DNA from: Methanolobus sp. ZRKC5
Lineage (GTDB): Archaea; Halobacteriota; Methanosarcinia; Methanosarcinales; Methanosarcinaceae
Direction of reading: 5' to 3'
Assembly (NCBI RefSeq): GCF_038446525.1
Contig: NZ_CP151792.1
Span: 620,001-684,000, forward strand
DNA length: 64,000 bases
The number at the start of each line of letters is the position of its first letter. Position 1 is the stretch's first letter. The position numbers and the translations under genes were made by a program. Below the pieces are notes generated by a model, which saw only the letters and a program-made list of their open reading frames with translations, had not been told where the DNA came from and searched no databases. This document shows, in pieces, positions 8,441 through 17,826 of this stretch.

Positions 8441-9094
8441 ATGAACATTTTATACATTTTTGCACATCCTGAACCGAAATCTTTCAATTCGTTCATGAGA
8501 GAGATAGCTGTAAAAGAACTTGAGGAGAAGGGCAATAGAGTAAGACATTCTGACCTTTATACAATGGGTTTCAAGCCGGTGCTAGACAAAACTGATTTTC
8601 TACAACGCAAGAAAACAGACTCATTCAACCCATTCATTGAACAGATCACAGCAAGTAAGGAAGGTACTTTTTCCGATGATATAATGGCAGAGATGGAAAA
8701 AGTAAAATGGGCAGATGTCCTGATCTTCCATTTTCCCATCTATTTTACCGCAATGCCAGCCATCATGAAAGGGTGGATAGATAGAGTCTTTGCAGCGGGT
8801 TTTGCCTTCAGTCCGATAAAAGATAGAGTCTATGAGAATGGATTATTGAAAGGCAAGAAAGTAATGATGGTAATAAGTACCGGTGCAGAAGAAGAATGGT
8901 ACTCTATGGCAGGTAAACACGGAGATATCCGGGAATTGTTAAGGTACATTAGCCACTGTACATTCGAGTATGTAGGAATGGAAGTGATTGATACCCACAT
9001 AACATTCGGAGCGGGAAAAATGACTGCTGAAAAAGTAGATGAAGAATTGAACAGGTATCTGAAAAAGTTAAACCTGCTTTTCAAGAACTCATAA
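8441..9094 (+). CDS. NAD(P)H:quinone oxidoreductase, Flavodoxin_2 fold
   Basis: A 217-residue flavoprotein of the NQO1/KefF/MdaB type. It opens with MNILYIFAHPEPKSFNSFM, the FMN/FAD phosphate loop, continues with WADVLIFHFPIYFTAMPAIMKGWIDRVFAAGFAF, the family signature, and ends with a beta-strand and ISTGAEEEWY segment. It should reduce quinones or other acceptors with NAD(P)H and may protect against oxidative stress. A GGGG run lies before the ATG, and short inverted TATAC/GTATA elements lie upstream at about 8388-8410. Confidence 0.85.
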   Translation: MNILYIFAHPEPKSFNSFMREIAVKELEEKGNRVRHSDLYTMGFKPVLDKTDFLQRKKTDSFNPFIEQITASKEGTFSDDIMAEMEKVKWADVLIFHFPIYFTAMPAIMKGWIDRVFAAGFAFSPIKDRVYENGLLKGKKVMMVISTGAEEEWYSMAGKHGDIRELLRYISHCTFEYVGMEVIDTHITFGAGKMTAEKVDEELNRYLKKLNLLFKNS

Positions 9095-9204
9095 ACCTGA
9101 AGCCTTTAGCCCAAAAAAATCGTAGTAGTTACTGTAATTGATCCGATATCTTAACTTCAAACAAATTCGTAGTTTAAGCAATACATTTATGCAGGGAGTG
9201 ACAT

Positions 9205-9714
9205 TTGGATAATATGGGGCTAAAGAGAAAGTTTATGAAAACCAACAATAACACTTTGTTAGGCATCTGTGTGTTGCTTACTATTGTCATTGTAACAATC
9301 GCAACATTTTTCCTTGGCTGCACTGAAACACCGGCGACTTCTGATAACGAGACAGACACCGGTAACCAAACCGATGATGAATATGTATACAATAATGCGG
9401 TTGTTGAAGATACAGAGATATTGATCCTTGAATCTTTTCCAGTTCAAATCCATGTGTTAACAACAGGATATCATCCGGACGGATGTACCCAGATACATGA
9501 AAAAAGTGTCAAATTTGACAAGGAAGAAAAACTCTTCACCGTAGATATGAAAACAATAAGACCAGCGGATGTAATGTGCACAGAAGCAATTGTACCTTAT
9601 GAAGAAACAATTGTTCTGGATGTGTATGGTCTTGAAAAAGGAACCTACATCGTCGATGTGAACGGAGTCAGGAATGAATTTGAATTGCAGATAGACAACA
9701 TCATTTCTGAATGA
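9205..9714 (+). CDS. Conserved lipoprotein with beta-rich domain
   Basis: A 169-residue protein with a signal anchor ending in the lipobox FLGC (near residue 38), an acidic Thr/Asp linker and a compact domain containing DGCTQIHEKSV and MCTEAIVPYEETIVLDVYGL. This arrangement with two Cys is one I associate with conserved lipoproteins of bacteria and archaea of unknown function; the fold looks immunoglobulin-like. TTG at 9205 has GGAG six bases upstream; ATG at 9235 is an alternative. Confidence 0.65.
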   Translation: MDNMGLKRKFMKTNNNTLLGICVLLTIVIVTIATFFLGCTETPATSDNETDTGNQTDDEYVYNNAVVEDTEILILESFPVQIHVLTTGYHPDGCTQIHEKSVKFDKEEKLFTVDMKTIRPADVMCTEAIVPYEETIVLDVYGLEKGTYIVDVNGVRNEFELQIDNIISE

Positions 9715-10047
9715 TATTTTTGACTCCTGATTCTTATTTATTTATTTTCATTTTCCTGGCGATAATAGTTTTTCGGTATTTTGGACACACATTAAAAGGG
9801 CTTTTTGCTGGATATACCTTTTGAATTACAAAAGATACATCCCTGCTAAATTATCAAAGTGGCCAGATTCTTTGCTTATACTGCTACTGACATCTTTGTG
9901 CTCAATATTCTCTGAAATTTACAAAATAATAGAATCTGCAATTAAGTCCAAAAAAGTAACAGTGTTAAGGAAATGAAACTAAACCAAGAAAAGTCTTTGA
10001 GCATAGTTTCATGAGCTACACCAAAAGCTGTTATTTATACGCCTAAT
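9715..10047. other. Intergenic stretch without recognised features
   Basis: These 333 bases separate the convergent lipoprotein and response-regulator genes. The sequence is AT-rich with several T-runs right after 9714 that could end transcription of the lipoprotein. I see no open reading frame with a ribosome site, no tRNA-like fold and no repeat shared with other parts of the window. Confidence 0.5.
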
Positions 10048-10422
10048 TTAGGAGTTTGAAGCTTCGAGGTGATATTTTATTTTTTCTTTGAAAGCGTGAA
10101 TATCAATTGGTTTGGATATATAGTCAATGCAACCTGCTGCAATGAACCTTTCGTCATCACCACGCATAGAATGAGCTGTTAAAGCTATCACAGGAATATC
10201 CTTAGTACTCTCATTATCCTTTAAACGGGAAAGTACCTCCAATCCATCCATTTTAGGCAATTGTATATCCAGAAGAATTAGATCGAAATGATTTTCCTTT
10301 ACTTTTTCCAGAGCGATGAATCCATCCTCTGCAGGAGTAACCTGATATTCATATGATTCAAGAAGGTCTACAGTAAGTTCCATATTTACAGGATTATCTT
10401 CAATTACAAGTATATGAGACAT
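10048..10422 (-). CDS. Stand-alone response-regulator receiver domain
   Basis: A 124-residue CheY-like protein with all receiver hallmarks: IEDNP acid pocket, phospho-acceptor Asp in LILLDIQLPKMDGLE, Thr in VIALTAHSM and Lys in ISKPID. The Asn after the acid pocket (DNPVNMELTVDLLES) is common in receivers that pair with hybrid histidine kinases. There is no output domain. I start at the ATG at 10422, five bases after GAGGG, rather than at the TTG four codons earlier. No kinase gene is adjacent; the damaged kinase at 43446 is the only other phosphorelay gene in view. Confidence 0.85.
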   Translation of the reverse strand: MSHILVIEDNPVNMELTVDLLESYEYQVTPAEDGFIALEKVKENHFDLILLDIQLPKMDGLEVLSRLKDNESTKDIPVIALTAHSMRGDDERFIAAGCIDYISKPIDIHAFKEKIKYHLEASNS

Positions 10423-10724
10423 TTTTTCCCTCAAGTTATTTGAATTCTGCTTTCCATCATAACATGCAACAAGTCGCCATTCCGAAGAAGAAAACTACTT
10501 GTTTCCAAGTTATTAACCAAGATGATAAATATAATAAATGGACAATAATATTTCAATTACTATTTAATCTATAAAAGAGTGTCGCACATGTGCCGGTACT
10601 GTATATATAAACATATGATGTACATGGTATTCACCAAAAAAAATACGTAAATAGATATAAAGATTAAACATCTGAAAGGCATACCCTATAATTAGAAACG
10701 CTTTGCACAAAGGAATGGAACTTG

Positions 10725-11933
10725 ATGCACAAAAATAAGGATGAAACAAATATTCCCGGAGTAATCAGGACGATACACAACTCGCCACATATGATCGTAT
10801 TGGCAATAACCGGCGGGGGAACAGAATCGATCGGAGAATTGTTACGCTACGGAAAAGGATCAGACACGGTTATTGAAGCAATTGTCCCTTATAGCAAAGA
10901 GTCTCTGGAAAAATTCATAGGAAAAAAACCATCGGAATATGCTTCTACAGATACTGCAAAAGAGATGGCAATGTCAGCTTTCAGACGCGCATTATACCTG
11001 AACTCAAAGCCAGATAAAAAATACTATGAAACTTTGATAGGTATTGGAGTTACCTGCAAACTGACAAAAACTACAAATGAACGCGAAGGCAGGCAACATG
11101 AGGTCCACTTTGCTTCTCAGTCATATCTAAAAACAATTACATCGAGTCTGTTCTTAAAAGAAAATGCCAGCAGAGAAGAACAGGAAAAGATTGCATCCGA
11201 TTTCATTATTGAAAATATAGCAGCTGTCTGCAATCCAGATGAAAATTTGGAAGGTAATAGCTTTAAAAATACAATTGTGAAAGAAATAATCAACAATGAA
11301 ACAGAAGCAGATTTTCCAGTGGCAGAATTGTTATTAAAAACTCTGGAGAATATTAATTCTGAAAATAGTATTGAACCTTTGAAGATCGATCTGGGAATAA
11401 ATGATAACAAACCTAAGATCATTTTTTCAGGTTCCTTTAATCCATGTCATGAAAAACATATTGAAATTGCAAAAATTGCTGCCGATGAATATAAAGAACC
11501 TGTTAATTTTGAAATTTCACTGGCTAATGTGGACAAACCACCAATAGATTATATTTCACTCAAAGACAGAATTGATTCGCTCTTGAAATACCAGGAAGAA
11601 AACTATATTGGGAATATTTATCTCACAAACTCACCCTTGTTCGCAGACAAGGCGGTACTTTTCCCGAATTCCGTGTTCCTGATAGGCACAGATACTCTTA
11701 ACAGACTTTTCAATGAGAAATATTACAGGAACGGAGAAAACAAACAGATTCTGCTAGAACATTTTCAAAAATATAATGTTAGATTTATGATATTCAAGAG
11801 AAAAAATGCAGACATCGATCCTGATATGGAAATTCCGGATATCTGTGATATTGTACCAACAGACCGATATGATGATGATGGCACCTCTTCAACAATAATC
11901 AGAAACAACAAAATTCGGGATTTTATTATTTGA
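10725..11933 (+). CDS. CinA/PncC-like domain fused to a NadD-type nucleotidylyltransferase
   Basis: A 402-residue two-domain protein. Residues 1-160 resemble the CinA C-terminal (PncC, NMN amidase) fold: ALTGGGTESIGELL-like start, then RRALYLNSKPDKKYYETLIGIGVTCKL matching the CinA core around its conserved Gly. Residues 225-402 are a nucleotidylyltransferase: IIFSGSFNPCHEKHIEIAKIA is the (H/T)xGH-like signature region, and GTSSTIIRN near the end is the ISSTxIR motif. Together they suggest NAD recycling from NMN. A TTG one codon upstream is an alternative start. Fusions of this type are known, mostly from eukaryotes and scattered prokaryotes. Confidence 0.75.
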   Translation: MHKNKDETNIPGVIRTIHNSPHMIVLAITGGGTESIGELLRYGKGSDTVIEAIVPYSKESLEKFIGKKPSEYASTDTAKEMAMSAFRRALYLNSKPDKKYYETLIGIGVTCKLTKTTNEREGRQHEVHFASQSYLKTITSSLFLKENASREEQEKIASDFIIENIAAVCNPDENLEGNSFKNTIVKEIINNETEADFPVAELLLKTLENINSENSIEPLKIDLGINDNKPKIIFSGSFNPCHEKHIEIAKIAADEYKEPVNFEISLANVDKPPIDYISLKDRIDSLLKYQEENYIGNIYLTNSPLFADKAVLFPNSVFLIGTDTLNRLFNEKYYRNGENKQILLEHFQKYNVRFMIFKRKNADIDPDMEIPDICDIVPTDRYDDDGTSSTIIRNNKIRDFII

Positions 11934-12333
11934 TCTTACATGCATTGTAAATGGGAGGATGACCATGAGACTCGTTGTTTTGAACAATATCGGCATTGAC
12001 AGCATTAGCAAGTACATGGACTATTTCCTGTGCTTTCAAAACACATTCGACATCCATGCTATTCCATCTGCCAGATGATATATTATCAAGTGTTTCTTTC
12101 AAATATGATATCTCATCCTGATAAATACATATGTCAAAATTTACAGATCTATCAGCTTCTTTTATCAGACCCATGATGCTGCTCAACATATTTTCCAAAC
12201 TGGAACTTGTCAGTTCATGAGTAAATTTATGTTCACAAGGAATTACATTTTCCTTATGGTAATGCACTTCTGCCAGGAACAAGAACCTATCACACTCATA
12301 GAACCAATCCCTTAAGATATATAATGAATTCAT
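11926..12333 (-). CDS. Hypothetical alpha-helical protein
   Basis: An unrecognised protein of 135 residues, starting from ATG at 12333; a TTG at 12360 is open but lies too close to the TATA-like motif at about 12364 to be translated. The sequence is acidic, helical and contains scattered His and Cys (CDRFLFLAEVHYH, PCEHKFTHEL). It overlaps the 3' end of the CinA-like gene by eight bases in convergent orientation. Confidence 0.5.
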   Translation of the reverse strand: MNSLYILRDWFYECDRFLFLAEVHYHKENVIPCEHKFTHELTSSSLENMLSSIMGLIKEADRSVNFDICIYQDEISYLKETLDNISSGRWNSMDVECVLKAQEIVHVLANAVNADIVQNNESHGHPPIYNACKIK

Positions 12334-12403
12334 GCCACTCTCTATTTTTATAGAATCCAATCATATAAATAATTATTTCTAACGAAATCCACAAGAATAC
12401 ACA

Positions 12404-13123
12404 TCAGGAATTATCGTCACTGGGAGCATTGTTTTCCAAATATCTTTTATACCACATAAACCAGGGAGTATCAAGTAGTCCAATTAGATTCTTAGCCACT
12501 ATCTGGCCAATGATAAGAGGAACAAGTGGGGCAACTCCATAAAAAGCAAGTACCACAAATATAAGACTGTCAAGTGTTAAGCTCAATATATCACTTGATG
12601 CACTCCTTAAGAATACCTGCTTTGGATAATGTGTTTTCATCCATGCAAACACATAGGCATCGAGATTTTGGAATACAAGGAAAGATACCCATGATGCGAG
12701 GATGATTCTTATTCCCTGTGTGAATATGCTCTGCCAGGCAGCCTCATGCTCAAAGAAAGGAGCAGGTGTGAGACTATTGGTCATGACAATAAATGTCACC
12801 AGCAAAACCTGCGTTACAAAAGCAATGATAATGGCAATATGAGCTTTTTTCTTACCGTATACCTCATTGATCATGTCAATTGCTTGTGAAAGGAAAGGAT
12901 AAAGGAACACTGCAGCCGGAGCAAAGAAAGTGTAGAATCCAAGGTCAAATTCTATTAAACGGGTTGCCACTATCTGAGAAGCCGCAAGGTAAATTGTATA
13001 AAATGCCACTAATGCAGCAAAACCATATTCTCTGTATCTGTTGATAATAAATGCAGATACATAAGTGACAATTGTGAGACTAAATACCCAATATACCCAT
13101 ACAACAGGAAATACCATTAACAT
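12404..13123 (-). CDS. Queuosine-precursor transporter family protein (YhhQ/Vut_1)
   Basis: A 239-residue membrane protein with six hydrophobic helices. The family segments AAVFLYPFLSQAIDMINEVYGKKKAH and FQNLDAYVFAWMK and the end QIVAKNLIGLLDTPWFMWY fit the YhhQ/VUT family, which imports the 7-deazaguanine precursors preQ0 or preQ1. In archaea such precursors feed archaeosine in tRNA, so preQ0 uptake is the likely job. The ATG at 13123 is used; upstream TTG is also possible. Confidence 0.8.
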   Translation of the reverse strand: MLMVFPVVWVYWVFSLTIVTYVSAFIINRYREYGFAALVAFYTIYLAASQIVATRLIEFDLGFYTFFAPAAVFLYPFLSQAIDMINEVYGKKKAHIAIIIAFVTQVLLVTFIVMTNSLTPAPFFEHEAAWQSIFTQGIRIILASWVSFLVFQNLDAYVFAWMKTHYPKQVFLRSASSDILSLTLDSLIFVVLAFYGVAPLVPLIIGQIVAKNLIGLLDTPWFMWYKRYLENNAPSDDNS

Positions 13124-13255
13124 CAACCCGATTATAATAAAATTTATATAAACTGTAAAGTACCGGCTTTAACATAATCCCGGACAGTAGACTTGAATCA
13201 TATGAATGATATATATAATTTTCCAAATAGTGACAATTAGCAGGGAATTTACATG

Positions 13256-13666
13256 TTAGAGATCATTACTATTCACCATAAAATAAGACTTCATTAATTT
13301 CTCATCCATGTAACTTATCATGCTAATCCTTTCCCTGACCATAAGATCAAATAATCGCTCTATGCCTGCCGGATAGGCACCTTTGGGGTGCATAGGCACA
13401 AGAGGCTCACCATCAACCATTTCAACATAGAACATGTCAGATCCAAAATTCCTTATAAAACAGATATCATAAGCAATAATAGTGTCAAGAATATCTTTTT
13501 TTGAGATTGGCGGAGTATAATATTCCAGATCAATATCCTCCAGTTCTGTCAACTCATTGTCCATATAATATAGAGTAACTACGCCCATAAAAAACAAATG
13601 AGTGTATACCTGAAAAAGAATATGTTTTGTTGTATATTTCAAACTTGAAATATCAAACAAATCCAA
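13256..13666 (-). CDS. Hypothetical protein, start uncertain
   Basis: An unrecognised 136-residue protein. The nominal TTG start at 13666 has no ribosome site; ATGs at 13588 and 13564 are alternatives. The core is acidic then mixed (ELEDIDLEYYTPPISKKDIL, FVEMVDGEPLVPMHPKGAYP). The open frame is convincing because of its length in an AT-rich region, but no domain can be named. The 180 bases upstream contain three TATGAAAC direct repeats. Confidence 0.45.
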   Translation of the reverse strand: MDLFDISSLKYTTKHILFQVYTHLFFMGVVTLYYMDNELTELEDIDLEYYTPPISKKDILDTIIAYDICFIRNFGSDMFYVEMVDGEPLVPMHPKGAYPAGIERLFDLMVRERISMISYMDEKLMKSYFMVNSNDL

Positions 13667-13845
13667 AAATAAATTTCATACTATTTCATCCAGGGTCGTG
13701 TAAGAAATTACATACTCAATTAATACGAAAATAAAGAACATACACTTATGAACATAAGCATATGAAACACAAGAATCAACCCAAAACACGTATGAAACAT
13801 CATAATTCGTATGAAACCTGAGGAAACGTAGAAAAATAAAATAAA

Positions 13846-14364
13846 TCAGTCCATATTTCTATTTCGACCCTGGTCAATGGCCATCTTAAAAATTTCCGGC
13901 TCCTGAGAACCCAGCATTAGATGTTTACCATTCTTAAATTCGATTAGTAGCCCCCTGTTCCCACGTATGTTGTAAGCCTTGCTTTTAGAACTATATCTAA
14001 TACCCCACCCCCCATAATCAAGAATTGGCCTGTAAGTTATGACACCATAGGAACCAATTGTTTCAAAGGAGTAGTGTTTGAATGAAAGATGAATCGGGAA
14101 AAACTTTATGTATATACCATCATTTCGGACATCAATTATCAGGCGTATAGACATTATGAACAAAGGTAACAGAAGACCAAAAGCAAACCATATAGCGAGC
14201 ATCTCCTGATCGGACACTGGACTAGCCCCATACGGACGACCATAAACCAATTGCTCGATAGCACCATACCATGCCATTGCAGCTGGTAAAAGAACAAGTA
14301 CCCATATCCAGAATTGATTGAATTTCTGAACCTCCCGGTAAATAGAAGAATTACTAGTTGTCAT
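13846..14364 (-). CDS. Small membrane protein with PH-like tail
   Basis: A 172-residue protein with two membrane helices (about residues 16-34 and 51-75) and a C-terminal beta-rich region containing GGWGIRYSSKSKAYNIRGNRGLLIEFKNGKHLMLGSQEPE-like pieces. This tail resembles DUF6141-type PH-like domains, from memory. I start at ATG 14364, because the longer frame to 14520 would overlap the cutA gene on the other strand by almost 100 bp; the two genes are then divergent with a 60-bp promoter region. Confidence 0.65.
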   Translation of the reverse strand: MTTSNSSIYREVQKFNQFWIWVLVLLPAAMAWYGAIEQLVYGRPYGASPVSDQEMLAIWFAFGLLLPLFIMSIRLIIDVRNDGIYIKFFPIHLSFKHYSFETIGSYGVITYRPILDYGGWGIRYSSKSKAYNIRGNRGLLIEFKNGKHLMLGSQEPEIFKMAIDQGRNRNMD

Positions 14365-14425
14365 TAATATATATATAGGAATTAAAAATATATAACCATT
14401 TATTAAAAGCACGGTGCGATATACA

Positions 14426-14731
14426 ATGTTTTCCACAGTATACACAACAACAAAAGACAAAGAAGAAGCCAAAAGAATAGCTTCAAAACTTGTTGAGCAA
14501 AAGCTTGCTGCCTGCGCCAATATGAACCCTATTGATTCAGTCTATATCTGGAAAGGAAAGATAGAAAGCGAAAGAGAAATAGCACTTTCTGTAAAGACTA
14601 CAAGCAGTAAAGTAGATTCCGTCATAGAATGTATAAAAAATATGCACAGCTACGAATTACCAGCAATAATATCCTGGAAGATCAGCGGTGAAAAGGAATA
14701 TCTCAAATGGATAGCTGAAACTACGGAATAG
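14426..14731 (+). CDS. cutA: CutA divalent-cation tolerance protein
   Basis: A 101-residue CutA1 protein. It begins MFSTVYTTTKDKEEAKRIAS, continues with KLAACANMNPIDSVYIWKGKIESEREIALSVKTT and ends with SYELPAIISWKISGEKEYLKWI, all near-consensus for this trimeric family. CutA proteins are implicated in copper tolerance in bacteria, but the archaeal function is uncertain. The ATG at 14426 is preferred over the GTG at 14414. Confidence 0.93.
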   Translation: MFSTVYTTTKDKEEAKRIASKLVEQKLAACANMNPIDSVYIWKGKIESEREIALSVKTTSSKVDSVIECIKNMHSYELPAIISWKISGEKEYLKWIAETTE

Positions 14732-14796
14732 ATTAACCCCAAGTGCTCAAGGTAAAATTAAATTATAAGATTGCAGGAGATATCCTGCAACCAATT

Positions 14797-15900
14797 TTAA
14801 TGTTGATGGATAATAGTTCGAACAGGGAATGGAATGTCGATTCCTTCTTTTTCAAACTCGGCATTGATCTTTGTATTTACCTCATTGACAACCGGGAATT
14901 TTTCCCCTGGATGAGTTACCCACATTACTATGGCAAAATCAAGGCTGAAATCACCGTGGTTGTCAAATCGGACATAAGGAGATGGGTCATCAAGAACAGA
15001 ATCTACACTTTCTGCAATCCCCGTAAGAATGTCCTTGACCTTCTGTACATCAGAACCATATGCAACTCCAATCGTCACTTTTACCAGCATGAATTCCTCA
15101 GGTGAAGTATAATTAGTAACTTTACTGTTCGCTATCAGACTGTTGGGTATCACTATCATGTTGTTCTCAAGGTTTTTTATCCTCGTGCTACGAAGCCCGA
15201 CTTCCTGAACAATACCAATCTCACCATCATCGATCTCTATCCTATCCCCGGGCTTGAATGGTTGATCGAAGTAAATAGAAATACCACCGAAGAACTGGGA
15301 GATACTATCCTGTGCCGCAAAAGCAACAGCAAACCCTATAATTCCTGCTGAAGCAAAGAGAGGCAATATATCTGCATCCCACACACCTTTGAGTATTGCA
15401 AGGAGACCAAAGAAGACAATAAGAACATCAATAATGTTCTTAAAAAGCGGGAGCAACTCATCATCCATCTTAGAATCAGTCTTTCTGACAAGACTTGAAA
15501 ATACATGTTTGAAAAGAATTTTATCGATGCGCAGAAGTGCCAATATCCACACAATGCCAAGAAACGTAAGAAGTAAGCCCATCATTACTTCTATCGCAAG
15601 ATTTCCAGGAAATAGAATTTCTGCAGCAATGAATGCACCGAAAAATACTACTGTATAAAAGATTGGCTTTATGAGTACTTTCACAATAAGATCATCGCAA
15701 TCATACTTTGTTTTTACAGCATAATGCAGGAAGATCTTCTCAAACACAAGATTTGCAATAAAAGCAAGAATAACAGAAGCCACTATCACTATTGTAGCCG
15801 CCGTAATGTCCGACCCCAATACCCCCGATTGAGAACTTACGAACTTATTGATGTAGAGCGGAATAGTTTCATTCAAAAACATGCTTTCTGGTTTGAACAT
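14797..15900 (-). CDS. Small-conductance mechanosensitive channel (MscS family)
   Basis: A 367-residue channel with about five N-terminal membrane helices. The pore helix and beta domain are clear: FASAGIIGFAVAFAAQDSISQFFGGISIYFDQPFKPGDRI, then GEIGIVQEVGLRSTRIKNLENNMIVIPNS, which is the MscS signature. The C-terminal alpha/beta domain ends FPVRTIIHQH. It should act as an osmotic-release valve in the cytoplasmic membrane. It is convergent with cutA and divergent from the TPR protein gene. Confidence 0.92.
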   Translation of the reverse strand: MFKPESMFLNETIPLYINKFVSSQSGVLGSDITAATIVIVASVILAFIANLVFEKIFLHYAVKTKYDCDDLIVKVLIKPIFYTVVFFGAFIAAEILFPGNLAIEVMMGLLLTFLGIVWILALLRIDKILFKHVFSSLVRKTDSKMDDELLPLFKNIIDVLIVFFGLLAILKGVWDADILPLFASAGIIGFAVAFAAQDSISQFFGGISIYFDQPFKPGDRIEIDDGEIGIVQEVGLRSTRIKNLENNMIVIPNSLIANSKVTNYTSPEEFMLVKVTIGVAYGSDVQKVKDILTGIAESVDSVLDDPSPYVRFDNHGDFSLDFAIVMWVTHPGEKFPVVNEVNTKINAEFEKEGIDIPFPVRTIIHQH

Positions 15901-16000
15901 TTGCTATATAAGGTTTTTTAAATAAACATTGTCTGACAACACACGAATTAGCCATTTCTGGCGAGAAGAGTAATATAGAATTCCGAGAATAGACCGGCCA

Positions 16001-16702
16001 ATGAGAAAAAGGACTTCCGAAGAATCCAATAAATGGATAGAACAGGGATTAAAGGAAAAAGACCCTGAAAAGAAAATGCATTATTTTGGCCTTGCACTTG
16101 AGTTAGATCCTAACAATCCCATTGCTCTGAATAACAAAGGTATGCTTCTTCACAAAAAAGAGAAATTCCACGAAGCCATTGAATGCTATGACAAGATACT
16201 GAACCAGTACAATATGGCAGGATTTGTACCTGCGTTGTATAACAAAAGTCTGGCCCTTAAGAAACTTGGAAGGAACGAGGCGGCCCTGAGCTTTATGGCA
16301 AAGGCACTAAAACAACAGCCTGATAACGACAAGATCAAAGACCAAGTAGAAAAGATAACCCAGTCCATCGAAGAGAATGGAGGAACAAGAGCCACAGCAT
16401 TTATACCTACAAAAAAAATAGCTGTGAACCAGACATATACCCGATGGGAACCACCTGCTGTGAGCTTACTTCTGGCACAGGCACTTAATTGCAGCAAGGG
16501 AGATATAAAGTACCACAAGGGTTGTGGAGAAGACCTTGTAAAAGAAAAAATAATAAAGGATAATCTCAATCTTAAAGTATATTCCTGTAAGTCGTGCAAG
16601 TTCCAGAAAAATGGCATTTGCCACCATGTGGATACAAAAGCAATGAGAGTATCCCAAAGTGCAATATGCAGGAATTTCAAACCGAGGAACAGAAAAAACT
16701 AG
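16001..16702 (+). CDS. TPR protein with C-terminal cysteine cluster
   Basis: A 233-residue protein. Residues 5-125 form about three tetratricopeptide repeats (ALELDPNNPIALNNKGMLLHKKEKF is one full unit). The C-terminal third has seven to eight cysteines, with CSKGD, KGCGEDL, SCKSCKFQKNGICHH and ICRNF, which look like a metal or Fe-S site. I do not know a named family with this order. The gene ends 11 bp from the end of the convergent top6A. Confidence 0.7.
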   Translation: MRKRTSEESNKWIEQGLKEKDPEKKMHYFGLALELDPNNPIALNNKGMLLHKKEKFHEAIECYDKILNQYNMAGFVPALYNKSLALKKLGRNEAALSFMAKALKQQPDNDKIKDQVEKITQSIEENGGTRATAFIPTKKIAVNQTYTRWEPPAVSLLLAQALNCSKGDIKYHKGCGEDLVKEKIIKDNLNLKVYSCKSCKFQKNGICHHVDTKAMRVSQSAICRNFKPRNRKN

Positions 16703-16712
16703 AAACGGGATA

Positions 16713-17822
16713 TCAAAGTATCCCGAGTTCCGTCAGACGTTCTGGAAGGTACTTATCAGTTACAAAGTCAAGACCTTTTCCTGCGAAAGCTTGTTGTTCT
16801 GCTTTTTTGTTAATATCAAGTTGCAGGCTTATCTGTTCTTTCCAGTAATCACTTTCAAACCTTGGATCTGTAAGTTCACTTCTCAGGGCAGCTACATCCT
16901 TATCCGTCAATTTATCCGTGGAAAGTTCATACTCCACGATATCTGATGGCTGAACACCAATGAACTGGGCACCGGGAGTTGCCATGTACTCAGACAAATG
17001 GGCACTTTTGATAGCACCGTATGCCACAGAAGCAAAAATACGATATGACCAGGGGTCACCGTCAGTGAATACCACTACGGGCAGGTTCATCTCCTCATTC
17101 ATCCTCTTAATGATACGACGGGTTGAGCGTGCTGGCTGACCCTTAAGGTGCACAAGTATTGCATCATTCCTTTCATCAAAACCATTCTCAATAAGTCTGG
17201 CATACATACCACCAGTCTCAATGGCAATTATGAATTTTGCATCAGTGTCCAGGAATTCAATATTCTCTACATTAAAAGGAATCTGATAGCCACTTTCACC
17301 AATATCCTCCTGGCAATGGATAATTCGATCACCACGCTTGGTCTCCTCACGCAGACGAATTGGACCGAACATAGTAGCACCATCTTCTTCAGGACGCATA
17401 TGGAAATATTCCCTCTGAAGACCGGATATTATCTCAAGGTCCTCTATAAGCCGGTCACTTTCGGGCTGCTCGCGGAACTTGGCTATATCCCAGTTTTCCG
17501 AAATATAATATAACTCCCTTAAGGTTGAGCCCCTGTTCTGTCCCAGGTGATTATTCACAAGAAAATCAATCACATGAGAAGTCTTCAATAACTGGAAAGC
17601 ACCCTTTACGGTTTTTGCACTTCGCTCTGTTTCCCTGTCACCATACACCCAGACATCGCTGTCTTCACTGTACTCTATATTTGCCTTTGTACGACTGGGA
17701 AGAGAGACTTTTGGGACAATCTCATCAATGAACTGATCATAAAATTCCCCTGCAAGACCCAATAAACGGTTGCTTGCTATCTCATCATGTTCCTTTTTCT
17801 GTTGGGATATCTCTTTTGCCAT
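16713..17822 (-). CDS. top6A: DNA topoisomerase VI subunit A
   Basis: A 369-residue Spo11-like catalytic subunit. The cleaving tyrosine lies in [13 protein letters not shown] (about residue 105), and the Toprim acids appear in [12 protein letters not shown] and [10 protein letters not shown]. The length fits archaeal Top6A. It relaxes and decatenates DNA as an A2B2 complex with Top6B. Its start lies four bases after the stop of top6B, so the two are translated from one transcript. Confidence 0.96.
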   Translation of the reverse strand: MAKEISQQKKEHDEIASNRLLGLAGEFYDQFIDEIVPKVSLPSRTKANIEYSEDSDVWVYGDRETERSAKTVKGAFQLLKTSHVIDFLVNNHLGQNRGSTLRELYYISENWDIAKFREQPESDRLIEDLEIISGLQREYFHMRPEEDGATMFGPIRLREETKRGDRIIHCQEDIGESGYQIPFNVENIEFLDTDAKFIIAIETGGMYARLIENGFDERNDAILVHLKGQPARSTRRIIKRMNEEMNLPVVVFTDGDPWSYRIFASVAYGAIKSAHLSEYMATPGAQFIGVQPSDIVEYELSTDKLTDKDVAALRSELTDPRFESDYWKEQISLQLDINKKAEQQAFAGKGLDFVTDKYLPERLTELGIL

Positions 17823-17826
17823 TCAT

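Noticed and set aside
13846-14520. Long version of the membrane protein extending into cutA
   Set aside because: It would overlap cutA by about 95 bp and add residues with no support; the start at 14364 is preferred.
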